This document shows, in pieces, positions 36,534-46,426 of a stretch of 64,000 bases of DNA. Position numbers and translations under genes: made by a program. The notes beneath the pieces are model-generated. The model was given only the letters and a program-made list of their open reading frames with translations. It was not told the DNA's origin and made no database searches. Source of the DNA: Paenibacillus guangzhouensis. Its GTDB lineage: Bacteria; Bacillota; Bacilli; Paenibacillales; Paenibacillaceae. The stretch is from assembly GCF_009363075.1 (NCBI RefSeq), contig NZ_CP045293.1, positions 5,553,501 through 5,617,500 on the forward strand, read 5' to 3'. The stretch's first letter is position 1, and each line of letters opens with the position of its first letter.

Positions 36534-38003
36534 TTATCCGCGTTGTGTCATGTTGTTCAAATCCGTGGCCAGCTTGTCGAGCTGGAGGAAGCTGTCTTTG
36601 ATCTCGGAGATGCGTTCATCCTGCGTTGTCATGCTGGCGGACATCTCTTCAATCGAAGCCATGTTCACTTCCGTTGTTCCAGCGATCGTGACGATATCTT
36701 CGGTCAATTTCATATATTGGCGGTATACGTCATTCGCGTACTGCTGTACTTGGGTGGACTGATCTTCAACTTTCATCGAATCATTCGAGAGGGAGCTGAT
36801 CAAGCCCGCGACATGTTTTGTGACATCTCGGCTATCGATCACAGATTGCTGTCCGAGAATAATTTGCTCTGCCGCTTGATCGGTTTTGACGCGAATGTTC
36901 TCGAGAATCGTGCCGATTTGTTCCGTAGACTGCCTCGAGCTCTCTGCGAGCTTCTGAATTTCGCTGGACACGACGGCGAAGCCTTTGCCATGCTCACCGG
37001 CTCTGGCCGCCTCGATGGCTGCATTCAGCGCGAGTAGGTTCGTCTGCGAAGAGATTTGGTTGATCGAAGTGACGATATCGCTGATTCGCTCATTCTGCGC
37101 ATTGAGCTCCTTCATCAGCGCAGCCGACAGTTCAATCGTCTCGTATACATGGTCGATTTTCTGTGATAGCTGTTCAGCACCTATCCAGCCCTGTTGCGCG
37201 AGATCAACGGAGTTCTCCGATAAGGTCTTCATCGTGGATGATCGCTCCGCTAGCGAAGCCACCGTATGCTCAATCCTACGGACGGATTCACTCATATCGG
37301 TAATGCTATGGGTCTGCGTCTCGATACTTGATGTCACTTCGGAGAAGGATGAGGTCACTTCTTGGGAGATCGTGCTGGTCGACGTAACGTTCTGCCGCAG
37401 CTTCGTATTGAAGTCATTCAGAACATGTAGGGATGATGAGATCTGATCGATCATCGTCTGTGTTCGATCTTTTTCCGTGATGGCCTGCTCGCGTTGTTCG
37501 GCCGCTTCTTGCTGCAGCTGCCCGCTGAATCGCGTGGAGGCTAGGAGAGGGGCGGAAATGAGCACGAAATATAACATAATCGTGAGCGGATCGTTGTTGC
37601 CGAACATCTCTTCTTTATAAGGGCTAATAATTAAGTATATGGTGAGTGCGAGTCCTAAGAATGTAGAGAACGCTTGAGCTCGAAAGTTGTTGTATAACGT
37701 CATGATGCCTAAGTTCACGAATACAAGGAAGTACGTCGTAATAATCGGACCGGTCAAAATTAAGAGCAGTGTAAGTACGGTCACGATGATCGGAATGAAA
37801 TACATGACATAGTCGGAGAGCCAGCGTTTGTAAGTCATAACGGTTGCCATGCCACAAGTAATCGAGCCGACAATGACGAGTACGATGATGGAGCTTGTCG
37901 GGGCTCCGGTTAGCATATCAACAACAACGCCCAAGACGAGCATTACCCAAATGATGTTGACGAGGAGTTTATTACGCCGATGCAGCGTGTCAGAACGGGT
38001 CAC
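36534..38003 (-). CDS. Chemoreceptor-like protein with multi-helix membrane sensor, no HAMP
   Basis: A 489-residue methyl-accepting protein. Five or six consecutive membrane helices (about 15-175) replace the usual extracytoplasmic ligand domain, and no HAMP is evident. The signalling domain is complete, with tip [31 protein letters not shown] sensor buried in the membrane suggests detection of a hydrophobic or energy-related signal (inference). A GTG start at 38003 follows GAAAGG at 13018-type spacing of 9 nt (38013-38018); a longer frame to 38099 runs into the upstream hairpin and lacks a ribosome site. Confidence 0.86.
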   Translation of the reverse strand: MTRSDTLHRRNKLLVNIIWVMLVLGVVVDMLTGAPTSSIIVLVIVGSITCGMATVMTYKRWLSDYVMYFIPIIVTVLTLLLILTGPIITTYFLVFVNLGIMTLYNNFRAQAFSTFLGLALTIYLIISPYKEEMFGNNDPLTIMLYFVLISAPLLASTRFSGQLQQEAAEQREQAITEKDRTQTMIDQISSSLHVLNDFNTKLRQNVTSTSTISQEVTSSFSEVTSSIETQTHSITDMSESVRRIEHTVASLAERSSTMKTLSENSVDLAQQGWIGAEQLSQKIDHVYETIELSAALMKELNAQNERISDIVTSINQISSQTNLLALNAAIEAARAGEHGKGFAVVSSEIQKLAESSRQSTEQIGTILENIRVKTDQAAEQIILGQQSVIDSRDVTKHVAGLISSLSNDSMKVEDQSTQVQQYANDVYRQYMKLTEDIVTIAGTTEVNMASIEEMSASMTTQDERISEIKDSFLQLDKLATDLNNMTQRG

Positions 38004-38093
38004 TAGGATCAACCTTTCGTATGTGAATGATTTAGATTTAACAGTACCATAATTCGCCATTTTTCGCCAAGAAATTGCAAGGGCTGACACGTG

Positions 38094-38126
38094 AAGCATC
38101 CCTATCCTACGTGGATAGGGATGCTT
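38094..38126 (-). terminator. Hairpin after the hybrid kinase gene
   Basis: A perfect 14-bp stem AAGCATCCCTATCC / GGATAGGGATGCTT with a 5-nt loop starts two bases beyond the kinase stop codon. The T tract is weak. Confidence 0.7.
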
Positions 38127-38127
38127 C

Positions 38128-41100
38128 TTAATGGTTCGGAATGATGAATGAGACGGTTGTGCCTACCTCGGGCCGGCTCTGAATCGATAAGCCTTGCCCA
38201 TACAATTGGATCAACCGACGATTCGTATTGTAGAGCCCAATGCCGCCTTTTCTCTTGGATGGTTGGTACAGCAGCTGATCCACTTGGTCTTGCTCCATGC
38301 CTTTGCCATTGTCAATGACTTCAATCCGCGTATGGCCCTCTTGAGCGGTTATTCGAATAAGAACCGTTCCACCCTTTTGCCGGCTTAGGAGGCCGTGCTT
38401 GACTGCGTTCTCGACCAACGGTTGAACCGTAAGCGGGGGGAAGAGCACGTGAACATCCGGGTCAACCTCCCATAAGATCGATAGCCGATCTTCAAACCGT
38501 TCCTTCTCGATATAGAGATAGGCTTCGACAAGATCAAGCTCATGGGAGAGCTCTACTAACTTCCCAGCATTGAGGAAATCAAAGCTAATCCGCAGATAGG
38601 AAGCAAAGGCTTCGCCGAGCTGCCGCATCTTCTCGGTATCGATATCACTTAGCGCCATGATGGAGTTCAGTGTGTTAAATAAGAAATGGGGATGGATCTG
38701 GGCCTGCAAGTAGGCTGCTTCCATACGTAGACGTTCATTGATTGACTGCTTGAGTGTAATTAACGCCCGGATCCGATATTTCAGCTCCAGCGCATCTACG
38801 GGCTTGGTGACGTAATCGTTCGCCCCCGATAAGAAGCCTGTATAGATATCTGCTGGCTGGCTGCGTGCCGTGAGCAGCAGAACGGGCAGCTCGGATACGG
38901 AATAATGCTCCCTGACGTGTTGTGTCAGCTCGTAACCCGACATCTGAGGCATCATGACATCGGTAATTAACAGATCCCACGGCTTCGCCCGCAGCTGATA
39001 GAGCGCTTCCCGCGCTGAACTGACGGTGGTGATGTAGTAAGGTTCAGCAGCAAGAATGCCGACGAGTACATTCAAGTTGACGGGATCATCATCCACGGCC
39101 AGAATATGGGCTCGCTCCGTACTCTGCGATAACGGTGTTGGAATCGTTGGTGCAGACCATTCAAGAGCAGCCGCGGCGGCCATGGTCGAGGCGGGAGAAG
39201 CGTCGTTCACCCTGAACATCATCCCCTGAAGCGGCGCTGGCCCGGGTTCGGACATGGTTGAGGACATCAGCGTTGCCTCTGCCAACGGCAGATTGAAGCT
39301 GAATGTCGATCCCTTGCCTTCTTCAGATTGAACGGTCAGCGCTCCGCCATGCAATTCAACTAACTGCTTGCAAATGCTCAGACCAAGTCCAAGGCCTCGA
39401 CCGTCTTGGATGCCATAGGATCCTTGTTCATAAGGCAGGAATACGCGCTCTAACGTAGCTTTATCCATACCGACGCCCGTATCCGTGATATGAACTAAGG
39501 CATGCTCGCCTCGTATCTCAGCGGATATGACGATGGTTCCTTCGTTTGTATATTTGATCGCATTATGCATTAAATTATACAGAATCTGAACGAGTCTCTT
39601 CTCATCTGCCAGTACCGGAGGTAGCGAATCTGCGATATCCATCCGGAAATGGACAGGCTTTCCTTCCGTCAAGAACTGCAGCATCGCGATGACACCGGGC
39701 GCGACCGCTTGGATCTTGATCGGCTCTTGCGATAGCACGATTCGGTGTTCCTTCAGCCGCGCGACATCGAGCAGATCGCCCAGCAAATGTGACATGCGGC
39801 GGCTGACGGTAATCAGCAGTTCCATATCTCTCCGCGTGCTATCGCTCATCTGCGCCTGCTCTTTGGTGACGATATTCTGCGCGATATTCATGATGCCGTG
39901 CAGCGGCGTTCGCAGCTCGTGCGATGTATTGGCTAGGAATTGATCCTTCAGCTTATCGGCTTGGGTGAGTTGCTCATTCAGCAAGGTGTTCGCCCTCACG
40001 TTGCGGAAAAACTTCTTGAACCAATACGTTGAGAATCCGATGAGGATGGCGATCATATCGATCGGATAATAGACGATATTGAATTCGCGGTAAGCATTCC
40101 ATAAGCCCCATAGAATATTGGATAGTATCGCAGTAGCGGATAGGATCAAGAATATGTTGTCCACATCGTCTAGCTTGTCGGTGGTCATTTTTCCGATGAC
40201 GTAGACGAGCCATGCCAATGGAAAGAGGTAGAGAACCCAGAATATCCCGAAGTGAACGGTCGATTGCACGAGTGGAGCGGCTGCTGCGATCGTAACGACC
40301 GAATAAGCGATGAGGGCGACCGTGTAGATCTGTACACTTCGGCTCTTCGGGTTAGCTGTCGTGAACCGCCTAAAGACAAGCAGGATAAGGAAGGTCTGCC
40401 ACATCATTGAGAGAAGTCTAATCTTGATCGCCCACGTGTAATTGATCGGTAGCCAGAGCAGTAGCAGATGATCGTGGCTGACCACAATCTGTGTCCCGAC
40501 CAACATCGTGAGTAGAACGACGATGAACAATGTACTCTCCCGTCGGCTGAACAAGAAGAGGATGAGGGCGTACACGCTATGAACTAGCAAAATGATGAAC
40601 GTAACGAGTTGAAATCCGATCGAATACCATCGTACGTAATCAATGCCGGCCTGCGCGCCAAACCGAATGGACTTCTCAATACCCCCATAATAAGGATCGT
40701 CGAAGTTCGCAACACGGATCAACAGTTCAATCTCAGTGGTTCCATTCCCTTCATAGGAAGGACGGTATGAGACATTCATCGGCTCGTAGCTCCCCACATC
40801 CGAGGTTACGCTGCCGATGCCGCCTGATGCAATCCCGTTGATCTCGACGGCTGAGGAGGCTTCAATCCCTTTGATCCATAAGGAGACCGGTTGTTCAAGC
40901 GGGTCCACGAGAATGCGCAGTCGATACGTGCCATAGCCGTACGAGGAATCCGAGGTATTCGCCCATGCCTGGTTCCAATTGCCGGGGACTTGTAGGAATT
41001 GTGTATGTGCCTGCTGTTCCTTCGTGCTGGCATGCGTGAGGAGCTTGTCTGGGTAGAATTCCCACTCGCCGTTCAAAGGATAGGTCGACCTGGTATCGAG

Positions 41101-41277
41101 CGTGATACCTCGCAGATCGATGACACCCCGCACGGCGCGAGGCGCCTCCGAAGGGGTGAAGAAGGATGACCAAGTCATGCGCATGCCGGTAAGAAGAATA
41201 AGGAACAGAAGAATGATTGTTATGTATTTAAGGGCGGGTTTATTGTATATTCGCATCATATCGGAGAAATTCGACAT
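38128..41277 (-). CDS. Hybrid sensor kinase with two kinase modules (HisKA and YesM types)
   Basis: A 1049-residue protein. TM1 (17-36), an extracytoplasmic beta-rich domain of the 7TMR-DISM kind ([22 protein letters not shown]), and seven helices (about 217-423) are followed by a classical HisKA domain with His453 in [10 protein letters not shown], a HATPase domain ([27 protein letters not shown]), a receiver with Asp773 in [10 protein letters not shown] and Lys825, and a second kinase core of the YesM/LytS type with [10 protein letters not shown] (His864) and its own HATPase ([17 protein letters not shown]). No output DNA-binding domain is present. The start has only a distant GAGG, so its exact position is less sure. 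Confidence 0.9.
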   Translation of the reverse strand: MSNFSDMMRIYNKPALKYITIILLFLILLTGMRMTWSSFFTPSEAPRAVRGVIDLRGITLDTRSTYPLNGEWEFYPDKLLTHASTKEQQAHTQFLQVPGNWNQAWANTSDSSYGYGTYRLRILVDPLEQPVSLWIKGIEASSAVEINGIASGGIGSVTSDVGSYEPMNVSYRPSYEGNGTTEIELLIRVANFDDPYYGGIEKSIRFGAQAGIDYVRWYSIGFQLVTFIILLVHSVYALILFLFSRRESTLFIVVLLTMLVGTQIVVSHDHLLLLWLPINYTWAIKIRLLSMMWQTFLILLVFRRFTTANPKSRSVQIYTVALIAYSVVTIAAAAPLVQSTVHFGIFWVLYLFPLAWLVYVIGKMTTDKLDDVDNIFLILSATAILSNILWGLWNAYREFNIVYYPIDMIAILIGFSTYWFKKFFRNVRANTLLNEQLTQADKLKDQFLANTSHELRTPLHGIMNIAQNIVTKEQAQMSDSTRRDMELLITVSRRMSHLLGDLLDVARLKEHRIVLSQEPIKIQAVAPGVIAMLQFLTEGKPVHFRMDIADSLPPVLADEKRLVQILYNLMHNAIKYTNEGTIVISAEIRGEHALVHITDTGVGMDKATLERVFLPYEQGSYGIQDGRGLGLGLSICKQLVELHGGALTVQSEEGKGSTFSFNLPLAEATLMSSTMSEPGPAPLQGMMFRVNDASPASTMAAAAALEWSAPTIPTPLSQSTERAHILAVDDDPVNLNVLVGILAAEPYYITTVSSAREALYQLRAKPWDLLITDVMMPQMSGYELTQHVREHYSVSELPVLLLTARSQPADIYTGFLSGANDYVTKPVDALELKYRIRALITLKQSINERLRMEAAYLQAQIHPHFLFNTLNSIMALSDIDTEKMRQLGEAFASYLRISFDFLNAGKLVELSHELDLVEAYLYIEKERFEDRLSILWEVDPDVHVLFPPLTVQPLVENAVKHGLLSRQKGGTVLIRITAQEGHTRIEVIDNGKGMEQDQVDQLLYQPSKRKGGIGLYNTNRRLIQLYGQGLSIQSRPEVGTTVSFIIPNH

Positions 41278-41340
41278 AAAGGGAGATTGTTCCTCTATTG
41301 GCGTTATATCAAAAAAATTGCAGGGGTCGTTGACTCTCGT

Positions 41341-41377
41341 CTTACCCGTGGGGGTAAGATGGGAGTGTTCCGGAACA
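41341..41377. repeat. Two adjacent palindromes upstream of the hybrid kinase
   Basis: CTTACCC-GTGG-GGGTAAG (41341-41358) and TGTTCCGGAACA (41366-41377) are perfect dyads 64-100 bp upstream of the kinase start. They could be operators or hairpins; no factor is known. Confidence 0.5.
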
Positions 41378-41396
41378 GGCGCCCCGTCCCACGTTC

Positions 41397-41627
41397 AATT
41401 AGCTCCTTTATGCAGTTAATTCATACTTGTCGCGCTAGTCCGCGCCAAATAACTGCTTTTATGCAGTTATTTCACGAGTAATACGGCGGTTTGTACCATT
41501 TAGATGCATTTATGCAGTTATTTTCGCACATTATCCATCTGATCGCGCCGAATAACTGCCTTTTTGCAGTTATTTCATGCGGAACGCGGTTATTTGTGCT
41601 ATTTAACTGCCTTTATGCAGTTATTTT
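41397..41627. repeat. Tandem array of five 26-bp palindromes with ~51-bp period
   Basis: Units begin at about 41397, 41447, 41498, 41550 and 41601. Their consensus is AAATAACTGC-TTTTAT-GCAGTTATTT. The arms are intact at 41447-41472 and 41551-41574 and nearly so at 41601-41624; the left arms at 41397 and 41498 are degraded. Spacers of 24-26 bp alternate between two related types (..CGCGCC and ..TTTGTRCY), which makes the true repeat about 102 bp. Confidence 0.8.
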
Positions 41628-41631
41628 ATGC

Positions 41632-41832
41632 AAGCACATCGCCGAGAAAATCATTCACCTACGTAAGCATGTCGGCGTTACGCGCTTCCTCCTCCATGTA
41701 CTGCTCGCCACGATGCCGCATGCCGATGTCTTGCGAGCGGTCGAACTGCTCGGCACCGAAGTGGCCCTGCGCGTCCGTAAAGAAGTAAAGCGATGGGAAG
41801 CGGAGCGCCAGGGCATACGCTATAATGATTGA
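41632..41832 (+). pseudogene. C-terminal remnant of a luciferase-like flavin monooxygenase
   Basis: The frame reads IAEKIIHLRKHVGVTRFLL..MPHADVLRAVELLGTEVALRVRKEV, about 65 residues. It matches the C-terminal end of LLM-class flavin-dependent oxidoreductases, which typically read VAEKI..H...G..RFLL..G..PHE.VLRSIELFGTEV.P.V. The rest of the ~330-residue enzyme is absent, because the fragment begins exactly where the palindrome array ends. Its stop overlaps the convergent MocR gene by 13 bp. There is no start codon or ribosome site of its own. Confidence 0.6.
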
Positions 41833-43235
41833 ATCGCGGACAGCGCAGCCGCTAACCGCCGGATCCCCTCTGCGATATTCGCCTCCGATACATTGCCGTA
41901 GCCAAGCAGAATGCGATGCTCATGACCCGTACCCTTCCGAATGGCGTGGATTTCAACCGGGTGAACTCTTACACCGTATGCTTCAATTTTGGACAATACG
42001 TCCTGCGTGAACTCAATCCCCGGAAACTCAGCAAGCAAATGAAGCCCCGTAGAACTCCCCATTATCCGCATGTTGTCACCGAAACGCTGCTGCAGCGTCT
42101 GCACCATGAAGTCGCGGCGTTTCCGATACACCTTCTTCATCTTGGCAATGTGGCGCTCCAGATACCCCTCCTCAATGAATCGCGCAAGCGTCAACTGCTC
42201 CAGTGCAGGCGTATGCAGGTCCGTCAGCCATTTCAAGTCGCGCGCGCGTTCGATGAGCGACGGGGGAAGGATGAGGTAGCCGATGCGCAGCGCGGGCGAT
42301 ACGATCTTGCTAAATGTCCCAATATAGATGACACGTTCCGGGTCGAGCCCTTGGAGGGAGCTGATCGGAGCGCTGTCGTAACGAAATTCGCTGTCATAAT
42401 CGTCCTCGACGATATAGCTGTCCGTTGCCCGTGCGAACTGAATTAACTGTACGCGCCGTTGAATCGGCAGCACGCCTCCCATCGGGAACTGGTGGGACGG
42501 TGTTACATAAGTGAATGCAGGCTTGCGGTCATGCGGCAGCAGCTGCGTTAGCAGGCCTTGCTCGTCGACGGGAATGGGAAGCAGCTCCGCCCCTGGCATC
42601 TTGAAAATCGTATGAATTTCATGGGTGAGAGGATCTTCGACGATGACTTCGGAACCGCTCGCGAGCAGCAGCTTAGCAATTAACCCTAGAGCTTGGGTCG
42701 CCCCCGTCGTAATCAGCAATTGTTCAGGTTCACAAAGGATTCCTCGCGTCCGCCGCAAATACCGGGTCACTGCGGTTCGGAGCTCGTGTCGTCCCTCGGG
42801 TTTGCCATATCCGAAAGCGTCATGAGGAGCCTGATTATATATTTGTTCGGTGAGCTTCCCCCACAGCTTGCGTGGGAACAGATCCAGCGCCGGAATGCCC
42901 GGGCGAAAATGAATGATATCACGTTGCTCATGCCCTGTAAGTGCGTCGCTTAGGGGTGAAGGGGCTGCTTGACCGCCGATGCCTTCCAAATAGGCTCCTT
43001 CCGCGACATATGTCCCCGAGCCGTGCCGCCCCTCAATATAGCCTTCCGCGAGCAGTTGCTCATAGGCTTCTATGACGATATTGCGCGACACTTGCAGGTT
43101 TGCGGCAAGCTCTCTCGTGCTCGGCAGCTGTTCTCCGCTGCGCATCTCTCCTTGCAGAATTTTACGGCGATAGCAGTCATAGATTTGCCGATATAACGAA
43201 ATGCCGGATGATCGGTCAATTTCAATCCAAGTCAT
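41820..43235 (-). CDS. MocR-family (GntR/aminotransferase fusion) transcriptional regulator
   Basis: A 471-residue regulator. Residues 1-80 form a GntR winged helix (GISLYRQIYDCYRRKILQGEMRSGEQLPSTRELAANLQVSRNIVIEAYEQL..GYIEGRHGSGTYVAE). A fold-type I aminotransferase-like domain follows, with TTGATQALGLI, the PLP-site region VEDDYDSEFRYD and the Schiff-base Lys in YIGTFSKIVSPALRIGYL. MocR proteins use PLP or a PLP-amino acid adduct as effector. It is divergent from a proline dehydrogenase gene, and repeated AGTGGTAC elements sit between them, so proline or a related amino acid may be the signal (inference). Confidence 0.92.
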   Translation of the reverse strand: MTWIEIDRSSGISLYRQIYDCYRRKILQGEMRSGEQLPSTRELAANLQVSRNIVIEAYEQLLAEGYIEGRHGSGTYVAEGAYLEGIGGQAAPSPLSDALTGHEQRDIIHFRPGIPALDLFPRKLWGKLTEQIYNQAPHDAFGYGKPEGRHELRTAVTRYLRRTRGILCEPEQLLITTGATQALGLIAKLLLASGSEVIVEDPLTHEIHTIFKMPGAELLPIPVDEQGLLTQLLPHDRKPAFTYVTPSHQFPMGGVLPIQRRVQLIQFARATDSYIVEDDYDSEFRYDSAPISSLQGLDPERVIYIGTFSKIVSPALRIGYLILPPSLIERARDLKWLTDLHTPALEQLTLARFIEEGYLERHIAKMKKVYRKRRDFMVQTLQQRFGDNMRIMGSSTGLHLLAEFPGIEFTQDVLSKIEAYGVRVHPVEIHAIRKGTGHEHRILLGYGNVSEANIAEGIRRLAAALSAIQSL

Positions 43236-43251
43236 AGGATCAGTCCTTCTT

Positions 43252-43306
43252 CTAAAGTGGTACTACGAGATCTTGAATCGAGTGGTACTTTTACCATCCA
43301 CTTTAG
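43252..43306. promoter_or_regulatory. MocR operator region
   Basis: AGTGGTAC occurs directly at 43256-43263 and 43281-43288 (25 bp apart). CTAAAGTGG (43252-43260) recurs exactly inverted as CCACTTTAG (43298-43306). Two direct copies plus one inverted copy is the usual layout for MocR regulators, which bind direct repeats with their two DNA-binding domains. Confidence 0.7.
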
Positions 43307-43368
43307 CACGTTAGGCTAAGTACGAGAAGGTTAAAGTCGATGAATGGGGATGATATGGAGTGCATGTG

Positions 43369-44322
43369 ATGGAATTGCAAGCTTCGGCTGCGCAAGCGCT
43401 GAAATCGATCGCTCGCAATGAGCAAATGAAATCGTATATTCAAGAATCGAAGGATCTCTATCCGCTGCTTGCCAGAGCCGCGAGAAGGTATGTTGCAGGC
43501 GAGACGAGGGATGAAGCCATTGCCGAAGCGATGGAGCTCACGGCTCGGGGGTACGTTACATCGCTGGAATATATCGGCGAGAATACGCGGGACCAGGCAG
43601 GCTGCGAAGCAGCCCATCATGAGTTCTTGCAACTCATTCATACAGCTAACCAAGCCGGTATTCAGCATACGATATCGCTCGATTTATCGCATATCGGCAT
43701 GGTGGTCGATGCAGAGCTTGCATACAAGCATCTCGCAGCGTTGGCGCGTGAAGCCGGCTTGCACGGGATGAAGGTGATGATTAGCGCGGAAGAGTCCGCG
43801 AAGACAGACCAAATTCTCGCGATCTACCGAAGGGCTTGTGAAGATTATGCTAACGTTGGGATTACGCTGCAGGCCCAGCTGCACCGCACCGAACGCGATG
43901 TGGAAGAGGTTCTAGCCTGTCGCGGTCCTATTCGCTTAGTGAAGGGAGCATATCAAGAGTCGCCTGACCTGGCGCTGCCTCGCTCCGAAGCATTGAATGC
44001 GAGGTACCTCGGCCTGGCCGACCGTCTAATTGCCTCAGGCCGATCCGTCTCGATCGCGACGCATGATGAAGTATTGCATCAAGCTATCAGGCAGCGCGGA
44101 TACTTGCAGCATTCTAACGTCGAAATAGAGATGCTCTACGGGATACGACCAGATCTCTTGAAGCGGCTTCGAGACGAGGGCCATCGCGTGAAGGTCTACG
44201 TGCTGTACGGCCGAGAGTGGTTCCTCTACTTCTGCCATCGCCTCTCGGAATATCCGCCGAATCTGTATCAAGCGATAGTCGATGTGGTGATGCCGCGCGA
44301 TTCGAAGGAAATCGGATATTAG
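43369..44322 (+). CDS. Proline dehydrogenase
   Basis: A 317-residue monofunctional PRODH with a TIM-barrel flavin fold that oxidises L-proline to pyrroline-5-carboxylate. Conserved segments are GYVTSLEYIGENTRD, ISLDLSHIGM, ITLQAQLHRTERDV, RLVKGAYQES (with the Lys-Gly-Ala-Tyr signature), ATHDE and IEMLYGIRPDLLKRL..KVYVLYGREWFLYFCHRL. ATG at 43369 follows GGAG with 8-nt spacing. The partner P5C dehydrogenase is not in this window. It is divergent from the MocR regulator, its probable controller. Confidence 0.9.
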   Translation: MELQASAAQALKSIARNEQMKSYIQESKDLYPLLARAARRYVAGETRDEAIAEAMELTARGYVTSLEYIGENTRDQAGCEAAHHEFLQLIHTANQAGIQHTISLDLSHIGMVVDAELAYKHLAALAREAGLHGMKVMISAEESAKTDQILAIYRRACEDYANVGITLQAQLHRTERDVEEVLACRGPIRLVKGAYQESPDLALPRSEALNARYLGLADRLIASGRSVSIATHDEVLHQAIRQRGYLQHSNVEIEMLYGIRPDLLKRLRDEGHRVKVYVLYGREWFLYFCHRLSEYPPNLYQAIVDVVMPRDSKEIGY

Positions 44323-44330
44323 TAGACGAA

Positions 44331-44360
44331 CAGCCTCCAGCGATTAACTGGAGGCTGCTT
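44331..44360. terminator. Bidirectional terminator between prodh and the DMT transporter
   Basis: CAGCCTCCAG / CTGGAGGCTG stem with a 7-nt loop and a TTTTA tail. It contains the stop codon of the - strand gene. Confidence 0.85.
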
Positions 44361-45351
44361 TTATGCGTTCTTCTTTTGCTCGAGTTGGAGATGTCGCCTG
44401 CACGGTTCTTGCCGATTCAATGCGGACACTTCGCTCGGCCTTCCGCTGCTGTAGGTTATTGCGCAGGAGCGCAAAGATAATGAGCAGTGTGCCGTAGAAT
44501 TCATACATACTGATCTGATACCCTTGGAACGCCATAATGACAAAGGTTGTAATGGGAACGAAATTTATAAATAATATCCCATTCACCGGAGATAACAACT
44601 TGATCCCTTGGTTCCAGCAGAGCAGTGCAGCGAGCCCCGGCAACAAGATCATGAAGGCCATCTCGTATTTAATCGAGAAGATCGTGTGAAGCGTGGGCAC
44701 CGGCAGCACACCCGATATCGAGGCAGCCGATACGACGACGAAGGACACCGCGCTTCCTAGCAAGCAAGTAAGGGTGGAATAGCGCAGAATGGACCATTCC
44801 TTGAAATGGGTGCCGCCCATGGAATAGATGACCCATCCCACAACGCCTGTAAAGATAAGAAGCAGTGGGAATAGATGTTGTCCTGCCATGACGAAGAATG
44901 CTAATTTCCCGTTCGTAATGACGAGCAGTGCTCCTGCAAGTGCAATTACGACGCTGACGAGCGTAAATTTGTTAGGCGCTTTGCGTGTCGTAAGCCAGAC
45001 GACCATAATCGAGATCATCGGCATCATCACTTCCATGATCGAGGCGGCGATGGTGCCGGCATCCCCCATCAGCTGTTGTCCGAGGAAGACGCCCATATTA
45101 TAGACGGTGAATGCCATCGTTCCGAAGAACAATAACGCCTTGCCCTTGCCTTCCATACGGAATGCGGCGCGGCCCTCCTTCATCCACAGCATGATGGTGA
45201 GGATGATCGCGACGACGAAATAACGAATGAATGAGAAGTAAAATGGATCAATTTGCTGCAAGGCTACGTGCGCGACGGGAAACATTGCTCCCCATGACAT
45301 ACTTGCGATCAGGCATAGGATGGACCCGATGATGGTTTGTTTTTTTAGCAT
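44344..45351 (-). CDS. DMT-superfamily (EamA) transporter
   Basis: A 335-residue, ten-helix drug/metabolite transporter made of two EamA repeats (CLIASMSWGAMFPVAHVALQQIDPFYFSFIRYFV and FTGVVGWVIYSMGG..LLCWNQGIKLLSPVNGILFINFVPITTFVI). EamA proteins export amino acids, metabolites or drugs. The long basic cytoplasmic tail (QQRKAERSVRIESARTVQAT..AKEERIKAASS) is unusual in length. The divergent LysR gene at 45528 probably regulates it. The substrate is unknown. Confidence 0.88.
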   Translation of the reverse strand: MLKKQTIIGSILCLIASMSWGAMFPVAHVALQQIDPFYFSFIRYFVVAIILTIMLWMKEGRAAFRMEGKGKALLFFGTMAFTVYNMGVFLGQQLMGDAGTIAASIMEVMMPMISIMVVWLTTRKAPNKFTLVSVVIALAGALLVITNGKLAFFVMAGQHLFPLLLIFTGVVGWVIYSMGGTHFKEWSILRYSTLTCLLGSAVSFVVVSAASISGVLPVPTLHTIFSIKYEMAFMILLPGLAALLCWNQGIKLLSPVNGILFINFVPITTFVIMAFQGYQISMYEFYGTLLIIFALLRNNLQQRKAERSVRIESARTVQATSPTRAKEERIKAASS

Positions 45352-45445
45352 GGTCTCTTGTCTCTCTCCCTTGGTCTCTCCCTAACATGGAACTGCCAAT
45401 TTTTTGTCTTCACTCATCATAGGAGAGAGGAGGCGGATAGTAAAA

Positions 45446-45458
45446 TGATTGAAAATCA
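45446..45458. promoter_or_regulatory. Possible LysR-type dyad in the DMT/LysR intergenic region
   Basis: TGATT-GAA-AATCA is a perfect short inverted repeat 70 bp before the LysR start and 95 bp before the DMT start. It is AT-rich and could be chance. Confidence 0.35.
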
Positions 45459-45527
45459 AGTTTATCATCATTTATAATGATACCTAATCAAAATCATAGA
45501 CAGATGAGAGAGCAGAGGCGAGTTGTA

Positions 45528-46397
45528 GTGGAACTCAATGATTTGAGAATTTTTCAGACGGTCGCTGTTCATGGGAGTATCAGCAGAGCAGCGCTAGAGC
45601 TCAATTATGTGCAATCCAATGTCACGGCACGCATTAAGCTGCTGGAGAAGGAGCTGCGGACACCGCTATTCTATCGGCATAAACGAGGGATGATTCTCAA
45701 TCCGGAAGGCAAAAGGCTGCTTATGCACACACGGGAGATTCTGTCGGGCGTGGATGCGATGCTCCGTTCCTTCGAAGATACATCGAGTCCTTCAGGGACG
45801 CTTGAGATTGGGATCGTGGAGACGGTGAACGCCCTGCCAGGCATCCTATCCGCATATTACAGTAAGTACCCTCAAGTGGAGTTATCGCTAAAGGCGGGGG
45901 TGACGGAGCAATTACTGCAGCATGTCGTCGATATGAAGCTCGACGGCGCCTTCGTCTCCGGACCGATCCGGCATCCGTTAATCGAGCAGGTGGAGGTCAT
46001 GCAGGAACAGCTTGTCCTGGTCTCGAAGAGCCCCAACTTTACAATCGAGGAACTGACACAGAGACCATTATTGTTGTACAACAAAGGCTGCGGCTATCGC
46101 GAGAAGCTGGAGAGTTGGATGAAAGCGGAGGGGATCATACCGAAGCATATTATGGAATTCGGCACGTTCGGGACCATTATCGGCAGCGTCGCTGCGGGCA
46201 TTGGCATCACCATTTTCCCGGAGTCCTCGGTGACTGATCTTGCAGTGGGCGGAACCGTGTATTGCCACCGGATCCCAGAACCTTTTCGCGAGATTACAAC
46301 CATATTCATCCGGCGCCGAGATGCCTATGTGACGAGCACGTTGCAATGCTTCATGGATGAGATTGTGGCTCGATCGACATCAGGCCATGTTAGATAA
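45528..46397 (+). CDS. LysR-family transcriptional regulator
   Basis: A 289-residue LysR protein. The N-terminal helix-turn-helix reads MELNDLRIFQTVAVHGSISRAALELNYVQSNVTARIKLLEKELRTPLFYRH, and the effector domain starts at about 90 (GTLEIGIVETVNALPGILSAYYSKYPQVELSL). A Cys in LLYNKGCGYREKLESW lies in the effector pocket region. A GTG start at 45528 with AGAGGCG upstream gives the normal LysR N-terminus; the longer frame from 45477 has no ribosome site. It is divergent from the EamA transporter, its most likely target. Confidence 0.9.
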   Translation: MELNDLRIFQTVAVHGSISRAALELNYVQSNVTARIKLLEKELRTPLFYRHKRGMILNPEGKRLLMHTREILSGVDAMLRSFEDTSSPSGTLEIGIVETVNALPGILSAYYSKYPQVELSLKAGVTEQLLQHVVDMKLDGAFVSGPIRHPLIEQVEVMQEQLVLVSKSPNFTIEELTQRPLLLYNKGCGYREKLESWMKAEGIIPKHIMEFGTFGTIIGSVAAGIGITIFPESSVTDLAVGGTVYCHRIPEPFREITTIFIRRRDAYVTSTLQCFMDEIVARSTSGHVR

Positions 46398-46426
46398 ATA
46401 CGTAAGTGAGGGGAAGGTTGTAAAGC

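Noticed and set aside
38004-38099. Longer N-terminus of the chemoreceptor-like protein
   Set aside because: It would begin in the hairpin that follows the hybrid kinase gene, and it lacks a ribosome site. The GTG at 38003 has one.
41397-41627. Possible CRISPR array (regular 51-bp period, palindromic repeats)
   Set aside because: The spacers are not unique but alternate between two related sequences, the repeats are degenerate, and no cas gene is nearby.
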